64,000 nt of DNA from GCA-2746795 sp963747345 (GCA_963747345.1 CAVVFA010000012.1:371708-435707); one strand, 5' to 3'; shown: positions 17,805 to 31,969, numbered from the stretch's first letter. Numbers and translations are program-made. The notes: generated by a model not told the origin, from the sequence alone.

Positions 17805-20800
17805 CTAATCATTCTGGAAAACAATTGGATAGTACTGCTTATGGGGGGGCAGGTGTGAATAGACCGCCCTGACAAGCGGATTTGTGCTGCCATCTTCCAG
17901 GTAGGCAACGGCCGTTCCCCATTCTGGCTCATATACAGACATAGGTCGGTAGCCCGTCACCGTTATTGTAGAAATTTCGCCCGGCAGCAACCCGCCAGTC
18001 CAAGTAATAATGACATTCGTTCGGGTAATCTGCCCAGTCGGATGGGAGGCTGTGTAGTTTGTGATTCTCAGGTATTGAGGCAGGCGCAGGGTCGCCGTCA
18101 TTGGTTTGGCTTGCATGATATCTGCATTCTGGAGCGACAAGGTGTAGGTCATAAAGTAGGTGGAAGATGCCAGCACTTGTTCAGCGGTTAAGGTGGACGG
18201 GGACAAATCTGGTGAGTTGACCCAGTATGAAGCCGTCTGATTAAACGCCAGCGCATGACGGTCAAACCCAATCGTCACCAGATTATCGATGCGGGTATTA
18301 TCGGGCAGAGCCTGCTTGGGAAACGCTTGATACGTGATAGTATGGATGCCACTGCCATCTAGTTGACCCTGCCACCGTATTTGCCGAGCGCTGGCTTCAT
18401 ACGTTGCCCCGCCCGTTAAGGTGGCCGGTTTAAGGTTTAGCGAGATTGGCAGCGTATTGGTGATAAACAGTTGATTGCTATCTGCCAAGGGGTGGTTGCG
18501 TAAGGTGATGGTGTAGGTGCGCGTATCATCGGGCAGACTGCTGCGTTGGTCTACTTCAAACGTGGAGTCGCCCACATCTGTTAGCCAGCCCATGATGCTG
18601 CTCATGAGCGGTGGGCGGCTTTCTTCAGGCAGTTTCTCAAAGGGAAACCCAAAGAAAATGGTGCGAGACAGCCCTGGATTTTGCGAAGAACCGGCGCTGG
18701 GGATGCTGTTGGCAATGCCAGCCGCCATGCCTTTATCATGCCAGAGATAGGGAACGGCTCTGCTGTTTGGTGTGAGGCCGTCACTATTGTTGTGGAAATT
18801 GCCGTAGGTGAGGGGCAGTGGCTCGTTTAGATTGGGTGGCACAGTGGGGTGTCCGCGATATATCTGGGTGGGCGTGACCGATTCTTGATATTCAAAAATC
18901 CCGAGTTGGCTTTGAGCGAGTTTGCTTTTGTAATTGTAATAAAGGAAATCTTGGCTGGAAAGAAACAGTCGTCCCCCTTGTTCCAGGTAGCGGGATAATG
19001 TTTCGTTTTCTTGTTTGGTGATCGGCGCAAACCAATCGTATCCGGTGTACCAGATGACGTAATTGAAACTGTTCAACAGGGATAATGGCGGACTGCCTTT
19101 CGCATTGTTGTCCCATCCGATTTCCCATTCATCGAAGGTGAAACCGGCATCTGTTAACGCCGCGCGGTAGATTTCTTCCTGGTCATACCAGCGATCATCA
19201 TCCACCAGGAGGATAGTGCCTGAGGTTTTATGGTGAATGGGTAGGGATACTTGTACGCTGGGGTTATTTTGGGAAACGGCCGTTATCTCAAAATCATGCA
19301 CTAAATCCCGAGGTACATTAGCGGGAACTTGTACCGTGATGGTAATGAGTTCGCTGAGGCAGGGGCCAAGCTCCACCGACGGCGTGCTGAGCGCCACCGG
19401 CCACAGGGCATCATCAATCCGCAGCGAGTAGGTATCTGTGATCAACTCGCCCAAATGCCGCATGTGGACGGGATAGACCAACTCGTTTCCAGGCGGGGCG
19501 AGATCCTCAATGGCGTCTGGTCGCCATTCTAATCCAGCTTCTTGACGGGGGGTGTCGAAATAGGCGAACGATTGCGCCAAAATCGCATCTCGGTTGGTGC
19601 TTCCGGCCACGCCTTCCAGGCCAAAGCCGAGATAGCTCATGCGGAACGGTTGGCACTGCCCTGCTTGCAGCCCGACGGGCAAGTCCTCATCTGTATAAAA
19701 AATTGGTTCGGAAAATGCGGCGGGGCGCGGTTCGGCTACATCAGGATATGCTTGATTATCGGCGCTGTCGCTGCCGTTTAGGCTGATAGTTAGCCCGTCA
19801 AAGTTTGTGTGGGGTGCGCCGGATATGGTGTGGGTAACGGCCGTTTCGCCCAAAAAACTCGCTTGCAAATCACGATACCACCACAGTTGTGTATAGAAAC
19901 CATCTCCATCAAAAGCGCCCACATTTTGTCCCGAGATAAACAAGTTTCCACCCTGCCCCAAAAAGTCCGTAATGACATTATTTGCGCCAATATAACCGGG
20001 CGAATCGCTGGGCGAAGTCCAAACCAGCACATCATAGGCGTTGATTGTGGCTTGTTCAGGGAAGGCGGGATAAGCCGGATTGGTGACGATGTGGCTGTCG
20101 TAAGCGTAGCCCAGATTTGTCAGGCTGTCGGCAAAATATTCACGATAGCTGCGGTAATACCACGCCCCCGTGTCTACTAATAGCACCTTCTTTGTGGGCG
20201 TGAGCAGCACCGTGCGAGCTGTTGTTTGATTCAGCGAGATGGTGACATGGCGGGTACCGATTTTGTACCCCGTTTCGCGGACACGCAGATCATAGTCGCC
20301 CACCGGTAGTTTGACGGTGAGTGCGCCTTGCGAGTTTGTTTCCAGACTGAGGGGCGTGGTTAAAATGTCGATGGTGGCTTGAATGGGGGCATTGCTGACT
20401 GCATTTTTCACCTGCACAGAGAGCGTGCCGGAGGGCAGTCGTGTTAATGCCAAATCGCGGGTGGTGGTATTGCCAACGGTCACGCTGATGGCGTTAACGG
20501 AAAGGGGGGCAAAGCCGAACGGTTGGGTTGTGATTTGGTAGGTTCCGGCTTGTAAGTGGGCAGAATAACGGCCGTTTTCATCCGAAACAAACGGTAACTC
20601 AGCACCCGTGCCGGTGGTGATGGTCACGACAACCCCTGGCAGCGGCGTGCCATTCTCGTGAACAAGCCCCGTGAGGATGCCCCGTTCCGCCACTTGCGCC
20701 ACCGCTTGGTACGCATCCAACCGTCCCCAGCCGCTTTCCATATTGGGATGAGTGGTAGACATGGGAACGGCCGTTTCCGTTAAAATGCGGGTCACTTGTT

Positions 20801-22166
20801 GACGGGACAGCGTGTTGTCTGCGGCCAAAAGCAAGGCCACCGCCCCCGTGGTATGCGGTGCGGCCATCGACGTGCCATTGTAGTAGCCGTATGCCCCATC
20901 CGGCAGGGAGGAATAAACCGCCGCGCCAGGCGCAACCAGTTGCGGCGCAATGTCGCCATGCAGGGGGGATGGGCCACGAGACGAAAACCAGGTAAGCCCA
21001 TTCGCCTCATCATGCGCCCCGGCGGCGATGGTTTCCGCAAAACTGGCGGGCGCGCCAATTGATTCGGGATCCGGCCCAGCATTGCCAGCGGCAAACACGG
21101 TGATGATACCCGCCGCATCCAGCGCCTGAATATCAGGCAAAAAGGCAGTTGAATACCCAGACCCAGACCACGAACCGTTGATGACATCCGGTGCCAGGGC
21201 TGGATTGCCAGCGGGTGCTAACAGCCATTGAAAGCCGATGTGGGCGTCACTGTCATAAATAAAGCCACCCCCATCGGCGATGTTGACGGCAATCCACGAC
21301 GCGCCCGGAGCCACACCAATGCCATTCTGACCAACGGCCGTTCCCGCTACGTGTGTGCCATGCCCCAAAACATCATGGGGAACCGTCATCGTTGGCACAA
21401 CCGCATCATACCAATTTCCAGCATGGTCAAACGTGCCGCCACCTAAGTTGCCCCGATAATTAGGCAGCAAATCAGGATGCTGCCAATCGACACCGCTGTC
21501 CATAATGCCGACGGTGATGCCGCTGCCATCAATGCCCAACCCTTGCCACGCATACGCCGCACGTACGCGGTCAATGCCCCACGGTTCGTCGCTGGCCGCG
21601 GCCAAAGCGGCGGTTTTCCACATCGTCTCTAGCTGTTTGGCTGCCTCTGGTGATTCGATTAACGGCCGTTTTTCATCCAGCACAATCCGCGTCACATCCG
21701 GTCGGTTTGCCACCTGTGTCACGCTTTCGATGCTGCCCGCCACCGCCACCGCATTGATAATCCACAGCGAGCGATAGGATTGCACTGTGCCAGCTTGTTG
21801 CAGCGCATCCATCTCCGTGAGCAGGGCTTGTTGGCTTTGAACGGCCGTTTGCTGCAACTGGTCTACAAGGACAACATGGCGTAGTGCCTCGTCTTCAATT
21901 TGCTGGGCAATTTGGGTGCTGTCAACCGTCTCCGCCAGATAGACAATGTATCTGACAGACTCGCCCGGGTCTGCTTCCGCAAGGCTATCGAGAAGAGACG
22001 CATCGAGTTTGTGGCTGTTGGGGAAGATAGGGGGGGTGGGAACGGCCGTTTCCCCTCCTGCCTCCTCTTGTGAAAAAACAGACACCGGTTGTAAAAAAAG
22101 CGCTCCCCACAGGAAGACACCACCAAGAACCAATAACAGAGATGTGAGAGATTTTGCGAGTTTCAT
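17805..22166 (-). CDS. Large secreted subtilisin-like serine peptidase (S8)
   Basis: 1453 residues, intact. A signal peptide (1-32, SLTSLLLVLGGVFLWGALFL) and an inhibitor-like propeptide (to ~190) precede the S8 domain with Asp in GIMDSGVDWQHP (~221), His in GHGTHVAGT (~270), Asn in AAGNAGP and Ser in NGTSMAAPH (~431). Then come a carboxypeptidase-regulatory-like beta domain (GLVHENGTPLPGVVVTI) and a second such module. Two related Rossmann-like blocks follow, KKVLLVDTGAWYYRSYREYF...GGNLFISGQNVG and GTILLVDDDRWYDQEEIYRA...GGRLFLSSQDF. DUF11-like beta repeats end the chain. There is no LPXTG or membrane anchor, so release or non-covalent wall attachment is likely. AACGGCCGTT occurs many times in this gene. 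Confidence 0.93.
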   Translation of the reverse strand: MKLAKSLTSLLLVLGGVFLWGALFLQPVSVFSQEEAGGETAVPTPPIFPNSHKLDASLLDSLAEADPGESVRYIVYLAETVDSTQIAQQIEDEALRHVVLVDQLQQTAVQSQQALLTEMDALQQAGTVQSYRSLWIINAVAVAGSIESVTQVANRPDVTRIVLDEKRPLIESPEAAKQLETMWKTAALAAASDEPWGIDRVRAAYAWQGLGIDGSGITVGIMDSGVDWQHPDLLPNYRGNLGGGTFDHAGNWYDAVVPTMTVPHDVLGHGTHVAGTAVGQNGIGVAPGASWIAVNIADGGGFIYDSDAHIGFQWLLAPAGNPALAPDVINGSWSGSGYSTAFLPDIQALDAAGIITVFAAGNAGPDPESIGAPASFAETIAAGAHDEANGLTWFSSRGPSPLHGDIAPQLVAPGAAVYSSLPDGAYGYYNGTSMAAPHTTGAVALLLAADNTLSRQQVTRILTETAVPMSTTHPNMESGWGRLDAYQAVAQVAERGILTGLVHENGTPLPGVVVTITTGTGAELPFVSDENGRYSAHLQAGTYQITTQPFGFAPLSVNAISVTVGNTTTRDLALTRLPSGTLSVQVKNAVSNAPIQATIDILTTPLSLETNSQGALTVKLPVGDYDLRVRETGYKIGTRHVTISLNQTTARTVLLTPTKKVLLVDTGAWYYRSYREYFADSLTNLGYAYDSHIVTNPAYPAFPEQATINAYDVLVWTSPSDSPGYIGANNVITDFLGQGGNLFISGQNVGAFDGDGFYTQLWWYRDLQASFLGETAVTHTISGAPHTNFDGLTISLNGSDSADNQAYPDVAEPRPAAFSEPIFYTDEDLPVGLQAGQCQPFRMSYLGFGLEGVAGSTNRDAILAQSFAYFDTPRQEAGLEWRPDAIEDLAPPGNELVYPVHMRHLGELITDTYSLRIDDALWPVALSTPSVELGPCLSELITITVQVPANVPRDLVHDFEITAVSQNNPSVQVSLPIHHKTSGTILLVDDDRWYDQEEIYRAALTDAGFTFDEWEIGWDNNAKGSPPLSLLNSFNYVIWYTGYDWFAPITKQENETLSRYLEQGGRLFLSSQDFLYYNYKSKLAQSQLGIFEYQESVTPTQIYRGHPTVPPNLNEPLPLTYGNFHNNSDGLTPNSRAVPYLWHDKGMAAGIANSIPSAGSSQNPGLSRTIFFGFPFEKLPEESRPPLMSSIMGWLTDVGDSTFEVDQRSSLPDDTRTYTITLRNHPLADSNQLFITNTLPISLNLKPATLTGGATYEASARQIRWQGQLDGSGIHTITYQAFPKQALPDNTRIDNLVTIGFDRHALAFNQTASYWVNSPDLSPSTLTAEQVLASSTYFMTYTLSLQNADIMQAKPMTATLRLPQYLRITNYTASHPTGQITRTNVIITWTGGLLPGEISTITVTGYRPMSVYEPEWGTAVAYLEDGSTNPLVRAVYSHLPPHKQYYPIVFQND

Positions 22167-22226
22167 GTTTGAATTATAAAGGAAATCCAGAGAAAACAGG
22201 CATATAACTTGTGAAAACGGGGTCTG

Positions 22227-22276
22227 CCCTCTCCCCAGCCCTCTCCCAGAGGGAGAGGGCTTGGGGAGGGGGAGGG
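22227..22276. repeat. GC-rich inverted repeat
   Basis: GCCCTCTCCC units face GGGAGAGGGC and GGGGAGGGGG, forming a strong hairpin in the divergent gap between the peptidase (minus) and the nucleotidyltransferase (plus). It lies upstream of both genes, so it is unlikely to be a terminator. A related CCCTCCCCTCAATCCCCTCCC hairpin is at 56441. Confidence 0.55.
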
Positions 22277-22337
22277 ACTAATCGTAAACCGTGCTAAAAT
22301 ACACCACCTTGAAACCTGACTGTATCTGGAGGAAACA

Positions 22338-23196
22338 ATGAATATCAATAAAGCAGTTATCACGGCGGCGGGAAATGGACAACGCACCTTGCCCCTGCAA
22401 ACGCTCATTGACCGAGACGGTGCGGAAAAATCCGTCTTGAGCATCATCATCGAAGAAGTGCTGCGGGCAGGCGTTGATGAAATTTGCCTCGTCGTGCGGC
22501 CTGGAGACGAAAAGGCATACATTGAAGTCGCGGGGGATCATGCCAGCCGCCTCCACTTTGTCCATCAATCAAAACCGCTGGGTTACGGTCACGCCATCTA
22601 CTGCGCACGGCCGTTTATCGGCGATGAGCCATTTCTCCATTTAGTGGGCGACCATTTGTACGTCAGCCGGGATGGCAGCGGGCTGTGCCAAACAGTTGGT
22701 GCAGATAGCCAAAGCACAGAATTGTGCGGTGTCGGCGGTGCAGGCCACCCGTGAAAACTTGCTGCCCTACTACGGGGCCATTGGCGGACAGCGGCTGCCT
22801 GAGCAGCAAAACCTCTACCGCATTGAGCAAGTCATCGAAAAACCGACACCGACGAAGGCCGAACAGCAGTTGATTGTGCCAGGATTACGGGCGGGGCATT
22901 ACCTCTGCTTTTTTGGGATGCATGTGCTGACAACGGCCGTTTTCGACATTCTAGAAGCCCACGTGGCCGCAGCGGGAGACCGGGGCGGCGTCTGGCTGGG
23001 GCCAGCGCTCAACGAACTGGCCCAGCGCGAACAATACCTCGCCCTGGAAATGCCAGACCGCCGCTACGACATCGGCGTGAAATACGGCTTGCTCACCGCC
23101 CAGATGGCACTCGCTCTCAGCGGCCAAGACCGCGATATTGTCCTGTCTCGGCTGCTAGAACTACTCGCCACCCGCGAACTCGGCATAGGTGCATAA
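22338..23196 (+). CDS. GalU-like sugar-phosphate nucleotidyltransferase (one frameshift)
   Basis: Repaired length is about 285 residues, the usual size for GalU-type UTP-glucose-1-phosphate uridylyltransferases. Motifs: AVITAAGNGQRTLPLQT (a variant of the G-x-G-T-R-x-L-P loop), SIIIEEVLRAGVDEICLVV, VHQSKPLGYGHAIYCARPFI, FLHLVGDHLY, and VIEKPTPTKA. The frame breaks near 22682: AGCGGGCTGT should be AGCGGCTGT. The loop has GQRTLP, not GTRFLP, so the exact sugar and nucleotide are uncertain. RBS GGAGGAAAC stands just before ATG 22338. It is followed by the large UDPGP fusion and a coupled regulator. Confidence 0.82.
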
Positions 23197-23205
23197 AAAG
23201 CTTAT

Positions 23206-23277
23206 TACCAAGGGACAAAGGCACAAAGGATGAAAGAAAAACCTTTGTCTCTCTGTCTCTTTGTTCTTTGTAATAAA
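23206..23277. repeat. AAAGG/CTTTG tandem-repeat hairpin
   Basis: ACAAAGG-type units on the left and CTTTGTCTCTCTGTCTCTTTG on the right form an imperfect hairpin between two genes of the same strand. It may attenuate transcription into 23292. Confidence 0.5.
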
Positions 23278-23291
23278 TTCTTGGAGACCCC

Positions 23292-26603
<3,312 letters not shown>

Positions 26604-26613
<10 letters not shown>

Positions 26614-29423
26614 TCTTGTTTCCATTGGATATTTGTTTGCTGGGCGGATTTTCTATTACCAGGGGCGGCCATCCGCTTAAAACCCTCAACGCGGAACGTC
26701 CCCAGAGTCTCCTGACGTATTTGCTGCTGCATCAGCACAGCCCACTTTCGCGGCAGCAGTTGGCCTACGCTTTTTGGCCTGACTCTGCCGACGAACAAGC
26801 CCGCACCAATTTGCGTAACCTGCTCCATACCTTGCGTCGCGGATTGCCCGATGCCGACAATTTTCTCGTGTTGGATACCCACACTGTGCAATGGCGCCCC
26901 GTGTCGCCCTATACGCTGGATGCAGCTTCTTTTCAAGAAGCGCTGGCCGCGGCCAAACTGGCTGAGACGGCAGACCAACAACAGGCACAATTGGAAACGG
27001 CCGTTTCCCTTTACAAAGGCCCCCTGCTGCCCGGTAATTATGACGATTGGCTGATTCCTATCCGCGAAGTGATGCAGCAGAGCTACCAGGAAGCGTTAGC
27101 CCAACTCGCCCAACTTCTAGCAGAAAAAGGCAGCTACCAAACGGCCGTTCATTATGCCCGCCTGTTACAAAGAGAAGATCCGTTGGCAGAAACGGCCGTT
27201 ATGCTTCTCATGCAGCTTTATGCCCAGATAGGGGATCAAACGGCCGTGCGCCGTGCCTATCTCGCCTACACCACAGTCTTACGCGAAGAACTGGATGCCG
27301 AACCAGGACTCGACCTGCAAATCGCCTACGCCACCGCCATCCAGCCCGCGGCTGATCCAGAAAATGAGCCAACTCCCCCTGCCCGCCGCACCTCTCCCCG
27401 ACAGTCGCCCAACCTGCCGCCGCAGCCCACTCCCTTCCTTGGCCGTGAAGCAGAGTTGGCAAAACTCGCCGAACGACTGGCCGATCCCTACTGCCGCCTG
27501 GTGACAATTGTGGGGCCGGGCGGCACAGGCAAAACACGACTGGCGCTGCAATCCGCCTACGGCCATGTCACCGTTTTTGCTGATGGCGCCGCCTTTATTC
27601 CCCTGGCTTCCGTCACCGACCCTTTGATTTTGCCTGCGGCCATCGCGCAAGGGCTGCGTATTAAATTGGGTCGAGCCAATTCGCCTACAGCGCAACTTTT
27701 ACAACATCTTGCAGAAAAAGAACTCCTGCTGGTTTTAGACAATATGGAACAGTTAGAGAACAAGGTGACATTTCTGGCGGATATATTGACCGCCGCTCCC
27801 CGCGTCAAACTACTTGTCACCTCGCGCCGCCGCCTTCAATTACAAGAGGAATGGACGCTGCCTTTGCACGGCCTGCCTCTGCCCAGTCCGCAAGACCTGA
27901 TTGACATGACAACCAACAACGCCGTCGCCCTGTTTGTGCAGGCGGCGCAGCAGCACAACCCGCATTTTGTCCCCGGCGCGGCAGATTGGCTGGCGATTGG
28001 TCGGATTTGTCAATTGGTGGATGGGATGCCACTGGGCTTAGAGCTGGCGGCTCCCTGGATTCGGCTGCTCTCTTGTGCGGAAATCGCGGCAGAAATTGAA
28101 AAAAATCTTGATTTTCTCACCAGCCCGCATCTCAACATTCCCGAGCGCCATCGCAGCATCCGCGCTGTGTTCAAGCAATCTTGGGACATGCTCACGCTGG
28201 CCGAACAGGATGTTTTCGCTTCTTTGTCATTGTTTGTAGGCGGTTTCAGCCGCGAAGGTGCAGAGCAGGTAGCCCACGCCAACTTGCTTGTTTTGTCCAG
28301 GTTGTTGGACAAATCACTGGTGCGCCATCTGAGCAACGGCCGTTATGACATCCATGAACTCTTACGCCAGTACGCTGCCACGCAGCTAGAAACCCTGCCC
28401 GCACACCCCGCTGCCCACACCCGTTTTGCCGCTTATTATGTAACGTTGGCAGAAACGGCCGTTCCCTACCTGACCAGCCCTGACCAACAAACCTGGCTCG
28501 ACAAGCTGAATGTGGAATACGACAACCTGCGGGTGGCGCTAAATTGGTCTGTAGAAACGCAAAATACGGAAACGGCCGTGCGCCTGGGCGCTGCTTTAGG
28601 TCGTTATTGGTGGCTGCGTTACCGTCCCAGAGAAGGTGGAAACTGGCTGCGCCAGATCCTGGCGCTGCCCGGCCCCCAAACCGATCTCCGCGCCCGTGCC
28701 ATGAGCTATGCCGGCATGTTGGCCCGCCTGCGCCGAGACTACCAGGAAGCAGAAACCTGGCTAACCACCTGCCTCGAGTACCAACAACAATCTGGCAGCG
28801 AACTAGACCTCGGCCGCTCTCTGAACGAATTGGGCATGGTCTACCTGGATAAGGGTGAATCCGGCCAGGCACAGCCCCTTTTTGAAGCCTGGCTGACGCT
28901 GGCCCGTCGTCTGGACTCTTCGCATGGCATTTCTATCGCCCTGCTCAACCTGGGCATGGTGAGGCAGCAGCAAGGTCATTTCAGCCAGGCAGAGGCTTAT
29001 TACCAGGAAAGTTTAATCCTCTCCCGCCAACTCGGTTTGCTGACCAATGTGGCGATGCTGCTGAACAGTTACAGTATGCTGCTGTTGGATCAGAACCGCC
29101 TGGAACCGGCCAGAACTATGCTCCTGGAAAGTGTGCAGTTAAATCTTGATCTAGGACATAAAGACGGCCTTGCCTGGGCTTTTTTGGGCTTATTGACGCT
29201 GCACCATCTAGCAGGCCAGTTCCAAACAGCAGCCCAGTTGGTCGGTGTGCAGGAAACCATGCGCGATGAACTAGGCGCGCGGCTACCACCGGCCAACCAG
29301 TTACACTTTGAACGCATCGTCCACGACTTACAGCAGCAACTAACGGCTGAGACTTTTGCCATCTACCAACAGAACGGTCAGAAGATGACGCTAAACGAAG
29401 CAATGCAACTTGTGCAAAATTGA
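26604..29423 (+). CDS. SARP-like regulator: BTAD + NB-ARC ATPase + TPR
   Basis: 939 residues from a GTG start overlapping the previous stop by ten bases, so translation is likely coupled to the pyrophosphorylase fusion. Order: OmpR-like winged helix (8-90, RQQLAYAFWPDSADEQARTN), BTAD helical domain (100-245, ending EPGLDLQIAY), Pro-rich linker, NTPase with P-loop VGPGGTGKT (~304), LLLVLDNME and MPLGLELAAPWIRLL, then TPR-like repeats (~680-900). This is the AfsR/LAL-like STAND architecture; such proteins usually activate nearby operons after ligand-triggered assembly. The likely target is the sugar-nucleotide locus it belongs to. AACGGCCGTT is very dense here, mostly read as E-T-A-V. Confidence 0.9.
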
Positions 29424-29430
29424 CGCAGAT

Positions 29431-29463
29431 TGAACCAATCTCCAAGATTGGTCCAATCTAAAA
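29431..29463. terminator. Inverted repeat after the regulator
   Basis: ATTGAACCAATCT / AGATTGGTCCAATCT hairpin followed by an A-run. Same family as 2136-2166. The remaining gap to 29650 shows no feature I can name. Confidence 0.5.
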
Positions 29464-29649
29464 AACGGGAAGTTATTTTTAGACGATTACTATTGACAAT
29501 ATCCGCCCGTTTCCATGACAAACCTCACATTCCCTTCCTTGCCCCATGTGCTAAAATCAAAAATGATACTTTGACCGTTGGGAACCCGTCATGTTTCAAT
29601 GGGCAAATCAGATACCATCTATAAACCTTTCAAGCATAGGTAAAACTAT

Positions 29650-30416
29650 ATGTCTCGACACAACAATATTTCTTTACCGCTACACAAAATAAAACGTGCC
29701 ATCGTGATTGGCGCATCATCTGGCATTGGTGCCGCGCTAGTCGCTGAACTGGCACAACAAGGGTACACCGTAGCCGCTTTGGCACGACGAGAAGAACAGT
29801 TAACGGCCGTTTGCCAATCCATCCCCAACGCCATCCCCTACACCCACGATGTCACCGATTTCGATGCCATCCCCGCCCAGTTCGACAAAATCGTGCAAGA
29901 GCTTAGGTGGACTAGACACTGATCATCTACGTCGCAGGCGTGCAGCCAGACGTCGCCCTGGACGAATACGACAGTCAGAAAGACAGAACCATGATCGAAG
30001 TCAATCTCATGGGAGCCATCGCCTGGCTTAAACCTGGCCGCAACCCGCTTTGAACGCGCTGGACAAGGGCGCATCGCTGGCATCAGTTCCATCGCTGGCG
30101 ACCGGGGGCGCGTGGGTTCCCCCGTTTACAATACCAGCAAAGCGGCTCTCAACACCTACCTGGAAGCACTGCGCAACCGGCTCTCAGCAAAAAAGGCGTC
30201 ACCGTCACCACCATCAAACCCGGTTTCGTCGATACCGTCCTGCTGGAAAACGCGCCCAAAACCTTCTGGGTTGTCTCACCACAAGAAGCGGCCGCCGAAA
30301 TGGTCGAGGCCATCGAAAAGAAACGTCAGATTGTGTATGTTCCGGCTCGCTGGGCGATGGTGGGCATGGTTGTGCGCCATATTCCATCTTTTATTTTCCG
30401 ACGGCTCAGTTTTTAG
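29650..30416 (+). CDS. Short-chain dehydrogenase, DprE2-like (several frameshifts)
   Basis: Repaired product about 255 residues, NAD(P)-dependent SDR. Cofactor motif IVIGASSGIGAALVAEL, then HDVTDFDAIP, IIYVAG, EVNLMGAIAWL, ISSIAGDRGR, catalytic VYNTSKAALNTYLEALRNRL (Y-x3-K) and TIKPGFVDTVLL. The tail VVRHIPSFIFRRLSF resembles the hydrophobic C-terminus of DprE2. Frame changes near 29903, 29920, 30035 and 30190 are single-base, mostly extra A; one is a shortened A-run. In mycobacteria DprE2 reduces the keto intermediate made by DprE1, and a DprE1 homologue follows directly here, supporting a joint epimerase role. Confidence 0.8.
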
Positions 30417-30555
30417 TAAGCAAGTTAATGAGAACCAACTATGTTAAAACAAAAAAACAACAAACCAATCAACAGCACCCTATCTCTCTCATAACACCCA
30501 ACTACCAGATGAACATTTAGAACGGGTAGACAGTTGGGGCGGTGCCTCTAGCGGC

Positions 30556-31908
30556 ATGAGCTACGTGTACCGACCAACCACAATCGATTCATTGGCAAAA
30601 GTATTTGAACTGGCTGTAGAAAACGGCCGTTCTGTGGGCCTGCGTGGTGGTGGCAACAGCTATGGCGACGCCGCCATGAACGACGAAAACATCTTGCTCG
30701 ACTTGCGCCGCATGAACCGCATCCTCGACTGGAATCCAGAAAGCGGGGTCGTGCGCGTGGAACCCGGTGTCACACTCTCCGCCTTGTGGCAATATATTTT
30801 AGAAGATGGCTGGTGGCCCCCCGTCGTCACCGGCACATCCCAAACCACCGTCGGCGGCTGTGCGGGCATGAACGTACACGGCAAAAATGCCTACAAGGTT
30901 GGCACCATCGGCGACCATATCCTCGAATTCGATATGATGCTGCCCTCTGGTGAAATCATCACCTGCTCCCCAGAAAACAACAGCGACATATTCTACGCAG
31001 CCATCGGCGGGGCAGGCTTGTTAGGCTGTTTCACCAGCCTCACCATGCAAATGAAACGTATCTACTCCGGCTACCTGCGTGTGCAAACTCAGGCACAAGT
31101 TGATCTTGCAGGCATGTTCGACTATTTCTACGAAAATGTAGAAGACGCTAGTTATATCGTCGGGTGGATGGATGCCTTTGGCAGCGGCAAAAGCTTAGGT
31201 CGCGGCGATGTGCATCGCGCCGACTACCTAAAACCGGGCGAAGATGCCAACCCCAGCCAAAGCCTACGCCTGGAAAATCAATATCCCCCAGAAAACTTGT
31301 TCGGCCTTGTGCCAAAATCAATCATGTGGCTGGGAATGCGCCCGTTTATGAACAACGTTGGCACGCGCTTTGTCAACATGGGCAAATATTATGCCGGTCA
31401 CGTCACGGGTGGCGCGAACTATTTACAATCTCATGCCGCTTTCCATTTCTTGCTGGATTATGTGCCGAACTGGAAAAAATCATACGGCTCCGGCGGCTTG
31501 ATTCAATACCAACCCTTCATCCCCAAAGAAAACGCCCAAAGCGCATTCGCCGACATCCTGCGAGTCTGCCAATATTACGGGCAGCCCAACTACCTGACGG
31601 TATTCAAACGCCACAAGCCTGACAATTTCTTGCTCAGTCATGCCCTGGATGGCTTTTCAATGGCGATGGATTTTCGTATTACGGGAAGCAATCAGGAGAA
31701 GATTTTGAAGATTACACGGCAGTTGGACGAGATTGTGCTGGCAGCAAACGGCCGTTTCTATTTTGCCAAAGATAGCACCGTCAGACCAGAAGTGGCCCGC
31801 GCCTTCCTCGGTGATGAGGCCATCACCCAGTTCCGCGCCCTCAAAGAACGGTGTGACCCAGATAATGTGCTGCAAACAAATTTGTGGCGACGGGTATTTG
31901 AGGGGTAA
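30556..31908 (+). CDS. DprE1-like FAD-dependent oxidoreductase
   Basis: At least 450 residues. The FAD_binding_4 domain shows GLRGGGNSYGDAAMN, GVVRVEPGVTLSALWQYIL, GTSQTTVGGCAGMNVHGKN (His and Lys conserved in DprE1) and AAIGGAGLLGCFTSLTMQM. The C-terminal half has GGLIQYQPFIPKENAQSAF and GRFYFAKDSTVRPE, closely matching mycobacterial DprE1. DprE1 oxidises polyprenyl-phospho-ribose at C2. The position of the benzothiazinone-target Cys (NICVDF in mycobacteria) reads SMAMDF here, so Ala replaces Cys. Codons upstream of 30556 in the same frame (LPDEHLERVDSWGGASSG) also look coding, so the true start probably lies near ATG 30441 with one frame error in an A-run. Confidence 0.85.
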   Translation: MSYVYRPTTIDSLAKVFELAVENGRSVGLRGGGNSYGDAAMNDENILLDLRRMNRILDWNPESGVVRVEPGVTLSALWQYILEDGWWPPVVTGTSQTTVGGCAGMNVHGKNAYKVGTIGDHILEFDMMLPSGEIITCSPENNSDIFYAAIGGAGLLGCFTSLTMQMKRIYSGYLRVQTQAQVDLAGMFDYFYENVEDASYIVGWMDAFGSGKSLGRGDVHRADYLKPGEDANPSQSLRLENQYPPENLFGLVPKSIMWLGMRPFMNNVGTRFVNMGKYYAGHVTGGANYLQSHAAFHFLLDYVPNWKKSYGSGGLIQYQPFIPKENAQSAFADILRVCQYYGQPNYLTVFKRHKPDNFLLSHALDGFSMAMDFRITGSNQEKILKITRQLDEIVLAANGRFYFAKDSTVRPEVARAFLGDEAITQFRALKERCDPDNVLQTNLWRRVFEG

Positions 31909-31965
31909 AAGTTGCAAAGTGGCAAGGTAAAAAAAACTTTGCCACCTTGCAACTTTGCCACCTTT
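31909..31965. repeat. Hairpin of TTGCAA/GCCACC repeats, probable bidirectional terminator
   Basis: GTTGCAAAGTGGCAAGGT faces ACTTTGCCACCTTGCAAC around an A-run, between convergent genes. A similar tandem TTGCAAGG element lies at 47233-47270. Confidence 0.6.
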
Positions 31966-31969
31966 CTTT

